DNA of 6,239 nt from the NCBI GenBank assembly GCA_003229995.1, contig QIGJ01000323.1:1-6239 (forward strand). Direction: 5' to 3'. Positions 1-6,172 of the stretch are shown piece after piece. The stretch is from Gammaproteobacteria bacterium (GTDB lineage: Bacteria; Pseudomonadota; Gammaproteobacteria; SZUA-152). The notes below the pieces were generated by a model. The model was not told the origin of the DNA and made no database searches. It worked only from the letters and a program-made list of their open reading frames with translations. Positions within the stretch are counted from its first letter, which is position 1. Every line of letters starts with the position of its first letter. A program made the translations under genes and the position numbers.

Positions 1-1013
1 GGCATTCCTACCTCTTCAATCAGATCCAGCGTTGCGTCCCGCTGCCTGCCCAGTGCTGACATGGGCACATCGGCAACCCGGTAACTGTCCGCAGCAGGAA
101 TCACCGGGCTGGCGGCGACGCCCGTACGGGCAGGGTATTCACGGTTGACCTCGGCGAATTGTTTTTGTCCGGCCGTTGAGGTCAGGAAGGCCACCAGTTT
201 TTCTGCCAGCGCTACTTTGGTGGTGTGTTTGCTGATGGCGATACCTGCAACATTCCAGGCGACGCCGATGCCGTCTTTGCCTTGGTCGGGCAATACGATT
301 TTGATGGGTGCATCAGGATATTTGTCGAGATGACGATAAATATAATAGTGGTTTACCAAGCCAGCCTGTAATTTTCCGTTGGCCACCGCTTTGACGATCT
401 GGCGGTGTTTGTTGAACACCTTGCCGTGTACGTTGGCCTTCATGCCGTGTAGCCATTGGCGGGTTTTGTCTTTGCCTGCGGCGAGCATATACACCGTTAC
501 GCCAGCGATGTAACTGCCATTGGTGCTGTTGGTGATGCCTAGCCTGCCATCGAGTGCCGGGTCGGCGAGATCGAATACCGAATCGAGTTTATCGGCCCAC
601 GGCCCTTGCGTATTGACCACCAGCACCCGTGCGCGGGCAGACAGGCCCACCCAGGTATTGTCGGCAGCGCGGTAGTGTTTGTCGATGGGTGTCATCAGTG
701 AGGGAGTCATCGCACGAAACAGACCCCAGTCGCCACCCCGCTGTAGATTGCCAGCATCGTTACTGAGGAATAGGTCGGCATCGGTGCGCCGACCTTCAAT
801 GCGTAGTTTGTTGAGTAAGGCCGTAGATTTGCCCGTGTGCAACGTGACCTTGATGCCGGTTTGTCGGGTGAACTCGGCAATGACTGGTTTAACAAACTTA
901 TCGCTACGGCCAGAGTAGATGATCAGACTGTCATCCGCGAAAGCAGCCAGAGGGGAGATGGACAAAACCAGTACAAGCAGGCCGGGTAGCAAGGTGGAGG
1001 GAATGCGTTTCAT
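1..1013 (-). CDS. fbpA: Periplasmic ferric-iron ABC transporter substrate-binding protein, FbpA/FutA class (C-terminal end cut by the window edge)
   Basis: Reading the minus strand from ATG at 1013 gives 337 uninterrupted residues up to the left edge, close to full length for this family, so only a few C-terminal residues are missing. Residues 1-26 are a signal peptide with cleavage expected after AFA. The mature protein opens LIIYSGRSDKF (30-40), the usual first strand of iron-binding class proteins. NHYYIYR at 221-227 carries the adjacent tyrosines (Y223, Y224) that bind Fe3+ in FbpA, and the C-terminal part has the typical AGQKQFAEVNREYP segment (281-294). The protein captures Fe3+ in the periplasm and hands it to an inner-membrane permease and ATPase; those genes are not visible and may lie beyond the left edge. 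A promoter and Fur box lie just upstream, so iron repression is expected. The ribosome site is weak (GGAA about 9 bases before ATG). The class is secure; the symbol is a family label (idiA, futA and afuA are alternatives). Confidence 0.93.
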   Translation of the reverse strand, partial: MKRIPSTLLPGLLVLVLSISPLAAFADDSLIIYSGRSDKFVKPVIAEFTRQTGIKVTLHTGKSTALLNKLRIEGRRTDADLFLSNDAGNLQRGGDWGLFRAMTPSLMTPIDKHYRAADNTWVGLSARARVLVVNTQGPWADKLDSVFDLADPALDGRLGITNSTNGSYIAGVTVYMLAAGKDKTRQWLHGMKANVHGKVFNKHRQIVKAVANGKLQAGLVNHYYIYRHLDKYPDAPIKIVLPDQGKDGIGVAWNVAGIAISKHTTKVALAEKLVAFLTSTAGQKQFAEVNREYPARTGVAASPVIPAADSYRVADVPMSALGRQRDATLDLIEEVGM

Positions 1014-1047
1014 CTGAGGTTTTCCAATATGTGGCTAGCTTATTGCG

Positions 1048-1066
1048 AATGATAATGATTATCATT
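1048..1066. promoter_or_regulatory. Fur box (iron-responsive operator)
   Basis: AATGATAATGATTATCATT is a 19-base palindrome, perfect except for its unpaired centre base. The overlapping frame 1051-1069 matches 16 of 19 positions of the classical Fur consensus GATAATGATAATCATTATC. It overlaps the -10 of the promoter reading into the ferric-iron-binding protein gene, the usual arrangement for repression by Fur-Fe2+. It lies more than 500 bases from the gene at 1604, so control of that gene is unlikely. Confidence 0.9.
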
Positions 1067-1077
1067 AATGAAATCAA
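1049..1077 (-). promoter_or_regulatory. Sigma-70 type promoter of the iron-binding protein gene
   Basis: On the minus strand a -35 TTGATT (1077-1072) is separated by 17 bases from a -10 TATCAT (1054-1049). The distance to the ATG at 1013 leaves a leader of roughly 30 bases. The Fur box covers the spacer end and the -10. Assigned by eye; the spacing and the overlap with the operator support it. Confidence 0.6.
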
Positions 1078-1237
1078 TCCTACATTTTACCGGGAATTAA
1101 AAATGGGGGCAAAAAGTGTTGACCCGTGAGTGAAGTTTCCAGGCGGGTGAGAGTGGAGGGTGAATTGCGCTCTGCAAGCAGGAGCCGGTTTTTGATGGTT
1201 GTGTTCAGGCATGAATAACATCGACTTCTGGTTGTTA

Positions 1238-1257
1238 GTCAACAGCCAGTTGTTGAC
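1238..1257. repeat. Inverted repeat of GTCAACA / TGTTGAC
   Basis: GTCAACA (1238-1244) and TGTTGAC (1251-1257) are exact reverse complements separated by 6 bases. The same core recurs at 1310-1322. It could be an operator half-site pair or a small hairpin; no run of T follows, so it is not a standard terminator. TTGACA at 1253-1258 also matches a -35 hexamer, but the -10 at the right distance (TAAAGA) is poor. Confidence 0.4.
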
Positions 1258-1309
1258 ATGAATGATCTGTCTTGTGTAAAGAAACCAGTGAGCTGGTTAA
1301 GTGAATTGA

Positions 1310-1322
1310 GTTGACCGTCAAC
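1310..1322. repeat. Perfect 13-base palindrome GTTGACCGTCAAC
   Basis: GTTGAC and GTCAAC flank a single central C, giving a perfect palindrome. It uses the same hexamer as the inverted repeat at 1238-1257 and the single word at 1118-1123, which suggests binding sites for a common regulator. No regulator gene is visible in the window, so this stays a pattern without an assigned protein. Confidence 0.4.
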
Positions 1323-1390
1323 AGGACTCAAATAGATGTTTCGCATGTCGAAAGCAACAGTTGGCTTCAGTGGATAAAACCGAGCAAAAA

Positions 1391-1452
1391 ATGAATAAAG
1401 AAAGCGTGCAATGAATGCCTAAATTTCAATCGCAGGATTTAGGTATTATCTG
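1391..1452. repeat. Degenerate half copy of the palindromic repeat at 4661-4793
   Basis: Aligned by hand, 1391-1432 resembles 4738-4779 (the right half of the palindrome) with about three quarters of positions matching and two single-base gaps. The best part is CCTAAATTTCAATCG (1418-1432) against CCTAAATCTCAATCG (4765-4779), 14 of 15 identical. After a few extra bases, GGTATTATCTG (1442-1452) resembles GGTGTATATCTG (4785-4796). CCTAAAT (1418-1424) and ATTTAGG (1437-1443) also pair with each other. It is probably a decayed remnant of the same repeat family; chance similarity is not excluded. Confidence 0.45.
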
Positions 1453-1520
1453 TTTATTTGACGAAGTTCTTAAGATCGATTCAGGGGTATCCGGAAATAC
1501 GAAGGATGGTCGTAGAGTGT

Positions 1521-1526
1521 TACAAT
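1521..1526 (+). promoter_or_regulatory. Candidate extended -10 for the gene at 1604
   Basis: TACAAT is preceded by TG and one base (TGTTACAAT), an extended -10 element that can work without a good -35; the -35 position (1498-1503, TACGAA) is poor. Transcription would start near 1533 and give a leader of about 70 bases containing the small hairpin at 1547-1567. Confidence 0.4.
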
Positions 1527-1546
1527 ACATCGATATGGAGTGACCC

Positions 1547-1567
1547 GTTTGAGGCAAAAACTCAAAC
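1547..1567 (+). other. Leader hairpin upstream of the gene at 1604
   Basis: GTTTGAG (1547-1553) and CTCAAAC (1561-1567) form a 7-base-pair stem with a GCAAAAA loop. It is followed by an A-rich stretch, not by T, so it is not an intrinsic terminator for plus-strand transcription. It lies about 20 bases before the ribosome site and could affect leader stability or translation. Confidence 0.35.
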
Positions 1568-1603
1568 CCGAAAAAAATAAATGAATGTGGAGGGAGTGAA
1601 GCA

Positions 1604-2584
1604 TTGTCAGAAAAACTAACTAATCGGGTTTATCAATGGTTATGCACATTCTTGCCGGGTGGCTTGTTATTACTTTTATTACTGGCAGTGCCACACTGGG
1701 TAGCAGCGGAAACCACTCTGCTAGAAATGTTGCGTGAAGTACGCAGTACCGAGATGAGTGTGCCAGGAAAAAATATCGAAAAGGCACAATTGCCAAACGC
1801 AGCAGAACTGACATTGGCAGAAAAATTATTTCAGCGTGTATTTGTCGGAGAGAACAACTCAGAACTGCGCCAGCAATGGGGGCTCCTGGGTTTTGAATTA
1901 AGGGAAAAAATGAGTGAGACCGGCCCATTGTTAATATTGCGGGAACTCGATAAGGGCACAAAAAAATATGATGGAAAAGGTTTTTTTATCTTTTCGATGG
2001 ATCAGGAATCAGCAACAGTATTGCAAGTGCCACACAGTTTTCATGATGCAGACACTGACATTATTGCACTGGAATTAATGACCAAAAATAATTTCCGTGC
2101 GGCAGCCTGGAATACAACGCCGGTCGAATTGCCCGTGCATTCACCGTTGTCCCCCGATTCACGTACGCCACCGGCAAAAGGTTACATGTTGGCTTTTACG
2201 CGTGCCTTGATGGCCATCGACGTTGATAGTTATGTCGTGCAGTTGCACAGCTTTGAAAAAACGAAGGTGTACACTCCTAATGCCTCGCATGCCGATATTA
2301 TTCTCAGTGGTTATGGTGAGCAGTCAAGTCAAACGATTGGCTGGTTAGGTCGCTGCCTGAAAAAAGAACTGGATTACAAGGTGCGTATCTTTCCTTTTGA
2401 AGTACAGGAAATGGGGGCAGGAGAAAACATACCGGGAGCAAATTATAATGCAATTGGTGAGTTGATGCAGACAGAAAACAGCCAGGGTTTTGTGCATCTT
2501 GTTATGGGCAGTCTGTTTCGTGAAGAATTGCAAAGTTATACCCAGGTGCAGGAAAAGTTGTTTGCTTGTTTGAGCCGGGAGTAG
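1604..2584 (+). CDS. Secreted or periplasmic protein of uncertain function, possibly a metal-dependent amidohydrolase or peptidase
   Basis: The frame gives 326 residues from a TTG start. GGAGG at 1589-1593 lies 10 bases before it, no in-frame ATG or GTG lies just upstream, and the signal peptide starts directly after it, so TTG is the best start. Residues 1-35 are a signal peptide: a leucine run at 21-27 and a likely cleavage after VAA. The rest is soluble with no further membrane segment. I do not recognise the family securely. The pattern PHSFHDADT (143-151), AAWNTT (167-172), QLHSF (213-217) and FVHLVMGSLFREEL (296-309) recalls zinc hydrolases of the N-formylglutamate amidohydrolase or poly-gamma-glutamate hydrolase kind, with H144, D148, H215 and H298 as candidate ligands or active residues; this is inference. 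In such proteins I would expect an acidic residue near position 300, where this one has Val, so activity is open. It appears monocistronic and converges with the diguanylate cyclase gene 47 bases downstream. It looks more A-rich than its neighbours. Confidence 0.8.
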   Translation: MSEKLTNRVYQWLCTFLPGGLLLLLLLAVPHWVAAETTLLEMLREVRSTEMSVPGKNIEKAQLPNAAELTLAEKLFQRVFVGENNSELRQQWGLLGFELREKMSETGPLLILRELDKGTKKYDGKGFFIFSMDQESATVLQVPHSFHDADTDIIALELMTKNNFRAAAWNTTPVELPVHSPLSPDSRTPPAKGYMLAFTRALMAIDVDSYVVQLHSFEKTKVYTPNASHADIILSGYGEQSSQTIGWLGRCLKKELDYKVRIFPFEVQEMGAGENIPGANYNAIGELMQTENSQGFVHLVMGSLFREELQSYTQVQEKLFACLSRE

Positions 2585-2631
2585 ACAGTGTCATTGTCTG
2601 CGTTGCAGGCTCTAGGTGAAAGCGCTTGGCA

Positions 2632-3588
2632 CTACAAACCAGGCTGGAACAGAGTAGTGCAATTGCGTCCGTTTTCTTTGGATTGATACAGGCCAAGGTC
2701 AGCTTCGGCGATGAGTTGCGCGTAGGCTGCTGTGTTACTACGCAATTCAGTGACACCAAGGCTGATGTTGATGGTTAACGATTCACCTTCCACTTTGATG
2801 GGATTGGCTTGTACTACTTTGCGTAGGCGCTCGGCAAGCACTTGTGCTCCTTGGCTGCCAGTCTCCGGCAAAACCACCAGAAATTCTTCACCACCATAAC
2901 GGCCAAGGATGTCGGTACCACGCAGTCCGCTGGCTAATCGTTGGGAGATGACGCGCAAGACTTCATCACCCGCGAGATGGCCGTGTCGGTCGTTTACTTT
3001 TTTGAAAAAATCGATGTCGGTGAGTATCACGGAGAGTTCGTTGTTATAACGACGCGCCCGGCTAAATTCTTTTTCCAGTGCTTCCTCTGTGTAACGGCGA
3101 TTAAAGAGCTGGGTCAAGCCATCACGGTTGCTTAACTCGCGCAGTTTTTCCGTGGTTTTTTCCAGTTTTGATTGGTAAATACTGGTGTCTGTGGCATCAA
3201 ACAGAGTGAAGCACACGTACTGTACTTCGCCGCAGTCATCTTTGATCGGCATTAATGTACAGTCCTGGCGCATACAATCCACGCCGCCGGTTACCGGGCG
3301 GTTGTGAGCAAATTTGAATAAATACGGGCGCTGTTCCCAAGAAGTGAAGGAAAAGTTTTTGAGAATGAAGATATTTTCGATTTTCCGATCCAGCCATTTT
3401 TGTGGCAGTTCAGGAAAGGCTTCAAACAGGTTTTGGCCCACTACGGTATCCGCTTTGCGCTCGCTGTGAATTTCCATAAATTGGTTCCACAAGAGGATTT
3501 CCCGTTTTTGGTTTATCACAAAAATACCCACATAGGCGCGGTCTACAATGAAATTCAGCAGGTTGGTGGTGTCATTGGCGTCAGGCAT
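2632..3588 (-). CDS. Diguanylate cyclase with N-terminal PAS sensor domain (PAS-GGDEF)
   Basis: The 318-residue protein makes cyclic di-GMP from two GTP. A PAS-like sensor spans about residues 8-135 (AYVGIFVINQKREILLWN near its start, DATD at its end), followed by a short helical linker (136-152) and a GGDEF domain (about 153-315). The active loop is GGEEF at 232-236. Metal and substrate residues match PleD: D191 in DIDFFKKVND, N199 and D208. An inhibitory I-site RGTD (223-226) lies five residues before the active loop, so product feedback is expected. There is no transmembrane segment, so it is cytosolic. Four cysteines (C105, C110, C119, C126) cluster in the late PAS region and could sense redox or metal, though this is inference. 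It is the last gene of a minus-strand cluster, 23 bases after the CheC-like gene. The ribosome site is poor, so translational coupling is plausible. The catalytic domain is certain; the PAS signal is unknown. Confidence 0.94.
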   Translation of the reverse strand: MPDANDTTNLLNFIVDRAYVGIFVINQKREILLWNQFMEIHSERKADTVVGQNLFEAFPELPQKWLDRKIENIFILKNFSFTSWEQRPYLFKFAHNRPVTGGVDCMRQDCTLMPIKDDCGEVQYVCFTLFDATDTSIYQSKLEKTTEKLRELSNRDGLTQLFNRRYTEEALEKEFSRARRYNNELSVILTDIDFFKKVNDRHGHLAGDEVLRVISQRLASGLRGTDILGRYGGEEFLVVLPETGSQGAQVLAERLRKVVQANPIKVEGESLTINISLGVTELRSNTAAYAQLIAEADLGLYQSKENGRNCTTLFQPGL

Positions 3589-3611
3589 TGGTAAGAAGAC
3601 AACCGGGGCGT

Positions 3612-4226
3612 TTAAATACCATCCATGAATTCGTCGAGGATACCACGCAAGCTATCGATGGTCTCTTCAGTCATGAACATCAACAGATGACATTTGAAGT
3701 CGCGATTTTCCACGGTAAAGTTGACTTCCATAAGCAGGGCGTGTGACCACGATAATTGTTCCGGTACCAGCACCTGATCGAGCGGGGTGCGCTCAGCCAT
3801 CAGTGAAGGAGCAGAAAAACTGAGGTCGGTTTTCAAGGTTTCCGAAATGCCATTGATCACAGCACCCACTAACAGATTGCCGACTTCCAGCAACAGCTCT
3901 TGCTTTGCGGATTGATCCAGGTCGGTATCGTAGCCCATGAGATCGGCGAGATCATCGGCACCGGCCTGGGCAAACACCACAATGGCTTCGCCGCGCAGCG
4001 AATTGGAAAAGGACTGACGTATAGCAGAAATTTCAGCATTATTGTCCACCATGTCAGTCACTGTTTTGATGACATCTTTAACAGTGACTAGGCGAATGCG
4101 CGGTACGGACAGCGCGACAAAATTGCCGAGAATGCGTGCCAGCGAGTCGCCTGCCTGACCCATGGCGATATTCACCACCTCTTGCAGTGCATCACTCTGG
4201 TCTTCTGTATAGGGCTGAATACTCAT
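3612..4226 (-). CDS. CheC-like chemotaxis phosphatase (CheC/CheX family)
   Basis: From ATG at 4226 the protein has 204 residues. Two copies of the CheC active-site pattern are visible: DALQEVVN with E16 and N19, and ELLLEVGN with E114 and N117, each in a helix as in CheC. CheC-family proteins dephosphorylate the aspartyl-phosphate of a receiver domain; both sites look intact. The expected substrate is the response regulator encoded directly upstream, now frameshifted. There is no signal peptide or membrane segment. Start choice: the same frame is open to ATGs at 4262 and 4277, which would overlap the regulator by 14 or 29 bases; the 4226 start leaves a 22-base gap and begins MSIQPYTEDQSDALQE, as I would expect of relatives. 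None of the three has a strong ribosome site. Being downstream of a broken gene, its translation may depend on restart. Confidence 0.88.
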   Translation of the reverse strand: MSIQPYTEDQSDALQEVVNIAMGQAGDSLARILGNFVALSVPRIRLVTVKDVIKTVTDMVDNNAEISAIRQSFSNSLRGEAIVVFAQAGADDLADLMGYDTDLDQSAKQELLLEVGNLLVGAVINGISETLKTDLSFSAPSLMAERTPLDQVLVPEQLSWSHALLMEVNFTVENRDFKCHLLMFMTEETIDSLRGILDEFMDGI

Positions 4227-4248
4227 AAGCGTTGTCTTATCAGCAGAG

Positions 4249-4618
4249 TCAGACAATGCCATATTCGTGCAATACATTTTCGATATCCGAAGTTTTTACA
4301 GGTTTTTTGATAAAGGCTATGGCACCGAGTTTTTTCACTCGTTCCTGAGCTTTGGGTTGTATGTCGGCCGAGACCACCACCACAAAGGTGTTGAGCTGCT
4401 CTTTTTGCAGTTGCTCCAGCACTTGATAACCATCCATTACTGGCATGGTCAGGTCCAGAAACATCACCTCTGCTTTGCCATCGCGATAGGCGGCCAGTGC
4501 CTCCTCACCATTTTCAGCCTGAGTCAGTTCGATAGATATTCCATTGTGGCGGCAGGGCACGAATAACCATTTTTCGAGAGATTCTGGAGTCATCGACGAC
4601 AGTGACGGGGACGGCCAT
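4249..4618 (-). pseudogene. Single-domain response regulator (receiver), split by a four-base tandem duplication
   Basis: ATG at 4618, with AAGGA about 12 bases upstream, opens a frame starting MAVPVTVVDDSRISRK, a typical receiver N-terminus with the acidic pair D9-D10. That frame reads to PPQWNI and then reaches TGA at 4516-4514. The rest of the receiver lies in another frame ending at 4249: IELTQAENGEEALAAYRD, the phospho-acceptor in MFLDLTMPVMDGYQ, VVSAD and FIKKPVK. At the join the coding strand reads TATCTATC (plus strand GATAGATA, 4531-4538). Removing one TATC gives WNIELTQAENGEEAL and a 121-residue receiver with D9, D10, D54, S82 and K104, as in the family. An ATG at 4593 in the second frame would give a 114-residue product with a wrong N-terminus lacking the acidic pair, so it should not work. 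It has no output domain; such regulators act by protein contact. It is first in the cluster with the CheC-like phosphatase and the cyclase. It could be a real mutation, a reversible repeat switch or a sequencing error. Confidence 0.85.
4531..4538. repeat. Tandem four-base duplication GATA-GATA causing the frameshift
   Basis: Two copies of GATA on the plus strand (TATC TATC on the coding strand) sit exactly where the response regulator changes frame. Losing one copy restores a continuous receiver of family length with family-like sequence across the join. Two units are a short tract for phase variation, but slipped-strand gain or loss is a simple origin. Confidence 0.75.
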
Positions 4619-4660
4619 AACGTGTTCTTTTCCTTATGGATATTGGAGAGAAATCAGTGA

Positions 4661-4793
4661 ATATACCCATAGCATTTGGGATTTAGGTCTGAATGTGCGC
4701 CATATTGATTTCGTGGCAAGATATTTTAAACGCTGCTATGGAATCAATGAGGCATGCAGTCAAACCTAAATCTCAATCGTTATGGGTGTATAT
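4661..4793. repeat. 133-base near-complete palindrome, MITE-like or ERIC-like repeat element
   Basis: The two halves are imperfect reverse complements over almost the whole length. The ends are ATATA with CCCATA (4661-4671) against TATGGG with TATAT (4781-4793). Inside are GATTTAGGT (4680-4688) against ACCTAAATC (4764-4772), and ATTGATT (4704-4710) against AATCAAT (4742-4748). By hand about 44 of 60 aligned positions pair, leaving a centre near 4722-4733. There is no coding capacity, so if mobile it would need a transposase in trans. No clear target duplication is visible, though the TATA-type ends make that hard to judge. As RNA from either strand it would fold into one long hairpin. A degraded half copy at 1391-1452 suggests a dispersed family. 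Confidence 0.75.
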
Positions 4794-4897
4794 CTGCATC
4801 AACTATCGGCAGAGGTAATGTAGGCTTTAGGGTGCTACTGAGCTGTTTAAGGAGCGGGTAAAAATCCGCCGACCCCGGTTTGTTGTGCGGGATACGT

Positions 4898-4903
4898 TAT
4901 AAT
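4898..4903 (+). promoter_or_regulatory. tyrS promoter, consensus -10 element
   Basis: TATAAT is a perfect -10. The region 17 bases upstream (4875-4880, CCGGTT) is a poor -35. Transcription would start near 4910 and leave about 36 bases before the ATG at 4946. The leader is too short for a T-box or other large riboswitch. Confidence 0.6.
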
Positions 4904-4945
4904 CCCCGGCCATTGATTTTGAAATTTCCGAGAATTGCGCAACCT

Positions 4946-6151
4946 ATGAATACATCAGCAGCAAACGAAGCCCTGGAACTGATCAAGCGCGGAACGGAGG
5001 AAATCCTCATAGAGGAAGAACTCAAGAGCAAGCTGGCGCGAGGCAAACCATTGCGTATCAAAGCGGGTTTCGACCCTACCGCACCGGACTTGCACCTAGG
5101 CCACACCGTACTGATCAACAAGCTACGCCAGTTTCAGGATCTGGGTCACGAAATCCTGTTTTTGATTGGTGACTTCACGGGCATGATTGGTGACCCCACA
5201 GGTAAAAGCGCTACCCGGCCACCACTGACCCCTGAACAAGTGGCTGAAAATGCCAAAACCTATCAAGAGCAGATTTTCAAGATTCTTGACCCGGATAAAA
5301 CCCAGGTAATGTTCAATTCGCAATGGATGAGCGAAATGGGCTCAGCCGGACTGGTTCAATTGGCCGCCCGACACACCGTGGCACGTATGCTAGAGCGTGA
5401 CGATTTCAGCAAGCGTTATAAAGGCGGACAACCCATTGCGATTCACGAATTTTTATACCCGCTGATTCAGGGTTACGACTCGGTGGCGATGAAAGCCGAT
5501 GTGGAGCTGGGAGGCACGGATCAGAAATTCAATCTGCTGGTGGGGCGTGAGTTGCAAAAACAATATGCCCAGGAACAACAAATAGTGCTCACTATGCCAC
5601 TGCTGGAAGGATTGGATGGCGTGCAAAAAATGTCCAAATCGCTGGGTAATTACATTGGTATTGATGAACCAGCAGAGGAAATGTTCGGTAAATTGATGTC
5701 GATATCCGATGAACTCATGTGGCGCTATTTTGAATTACTCAGTTTCCGGCCCATGAGTGAAATTGCAAATTTCAAACAACAGATCGAAGAAGGTAGTAAT
5801 CCACGGGACATCAAATTCCTGTTATGTGAAGAAATCATCACCCGTTTTCATCATCAAGTGGCAGCAGACAAAGCCAAAGAATCATTTATTGCCCGTTTTC
5901 AGAAAGGTGCTATGCCCGATAATATGCCAGAAATTGAAGTGGTTGCACCCGATGGTCGTATCGCCATTGCTAATTTGCTGAAACAGACTGATCTGGTGAA
6001 AAGCACCTCTGATGCCATGCGCATGATCAAACAGGGTGCGGTACGAATTGATGGTGAGCGCATTGAAGATAATAAACTCACTATCGCAATAGGTACACAG
6101 CATGTTTATCAAGTGGGTAAACGTCGTTTTGCGCGAGTCAGCGTCGTTTGA
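4946..6151 (+). CDS. tyrS: Tyrosyl-tRNA synthetase
   Basis: The 401-residue protein charges tRNA-Tyr with tyrosine using ATP, in the cytoplasm. It is a class I synthetase: HLGH (50-53) is the HIGH signature inside [12 protein letters not shown], and KMSKS (228-232) is the second signature. Between them are [15 protein letters not shown] (74-88) and the tyrosine/tRNA-recognition region with YPLIQGYDS (171-179) and [10 protein letters not shown] (187-196). An S4-type RNA-binding domain forms the C-terminus (about 340-401, [18 protein letters not shown]). Length and sequence fit the roughly 400-residue TyrS/TyrZ form common in gammaproteobacteria. The frame is open further up to an ATG at 4880, but that lies before the -10 at 4898 and would add 22 unrelated residues, so [13 protein letters not shown] at 4946 is preferred. 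The ribosome site is weak. It appears monocistronic and no lesion is seen. Confidence 0.97.
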   Translation: MNTSAANEALELIKRGTEEILIEEELKSKLARGKPLRIKAGFDPTAPDLHLGHTVLINKLRQFQDLGHEILFLIGDFTGMIGDPTGKSATRPPLTPEQVAENAKTYQEQIFKILDPDKTQVMFNSQWMSEMGSAGLVQLAARHTVARMLERDDFSKRYKGGQPIAIHEFLYPLIQGYDSVAMKADVELGGTDQKFNLLVGRELQKQYAQEQQIVLTMPLLEGLDGVQKMSKSLGNYIGIDEPAEEMFGKLMSISDELMWRYFELLSFRPMSEIANFKQQIEEGSNPRDIKFLLCEEIITRFHHQVAADKAKESFIARFQKGAMPDNMPEIEVVAPDGRIAIANLLKQTDLVKSTSDAMRMIKQGAVRIDGERIEDNKLTIAIGTQHVYQVGKRRFARVSVV

Positions 6152-6172
6152 TTTAACGTAACCATTCTTCAT

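Larger units (their letters stand above)
1014..1603. other. 590-base intergenic region between divergent genes
   Basis: I see no convincing gene here on either strand. It holds, in order: the promoter and Fur box of the iron-binding protein (1048-1077); five GTTGAC/GTCAAC words between 1118 and 1322, four of them forming two inverted pairs; a degenerate half copy of a palindromic repeat (1391-1452); and an extended -10 with a small leader hairpin ahead of the gene at 1604. The longest small reading frame with ATG that I checked (1211-1261, 16 codons) has no proper ribosome site and is not called. Confidence 0.6.
4619..4945. other. 327-base intergenic region between divergent transcription units
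   Basis: It separates the response-regulator operon (minus) from tyrS (plus). It contains the 133-base palindrome (4661-4793) and the tyrS -10 (4898-4903). On the minus strand TATATT (4665-4660), at the very edge of the palindrome, could be a -10 for the regulator operon, but the -35 position (ACCTAA) is poor. Between 4794 and 4880 I see nothing I can name. Confidence 0.55.

Noticed and set aside
679..918. 79-codon plus-strand frame and a 62-codon minus-strand frame within the left gene
   Set aside because: Both overlap the iron-binding protein, which reads through without interruption and has clear family motifs.
1211..1261. Small frame of 16 codons (MNNIDFWLLVNSQLLT)
   Set aside because: It has no clear ribosome site, and it overlaps the GTCAACA/TGTTGAC inverted repeat, which explains part of its sequence.
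1620..1961. 113-codon minus-strand frame opposite the secreted protein
   Set aside because: No ribosome site or recognisable domain; the opposite strand has a signal peptide, a ribosome site and a much longer frame.
2583..2599. AGACA/TGTCT inverted repeat between the convergent genes, as a terminator
   Set aside because: Only 5 base pairs, low stability and no T run on either side; too weak to call.
4514..4520. Programmed +1 frameshift at the UGA of the response regulator, as in prfB
   Set aside because: Shifting there would give WNIYRTDSGENGEEAL, keeping about seven non-family residues, and there is no prfB-like CUU slip codon or internal ribosome-like site. The TATC duplication explains the data better.
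4880..4945. N-terminal extension of TyrS from the ATG at 4880
   Set aside because: It begins upstream of the consensus -10 at 4898-4903 and adds 22 residues not expected in TyrS; the ATG at 4946 gives the family-like N-terminus and length.
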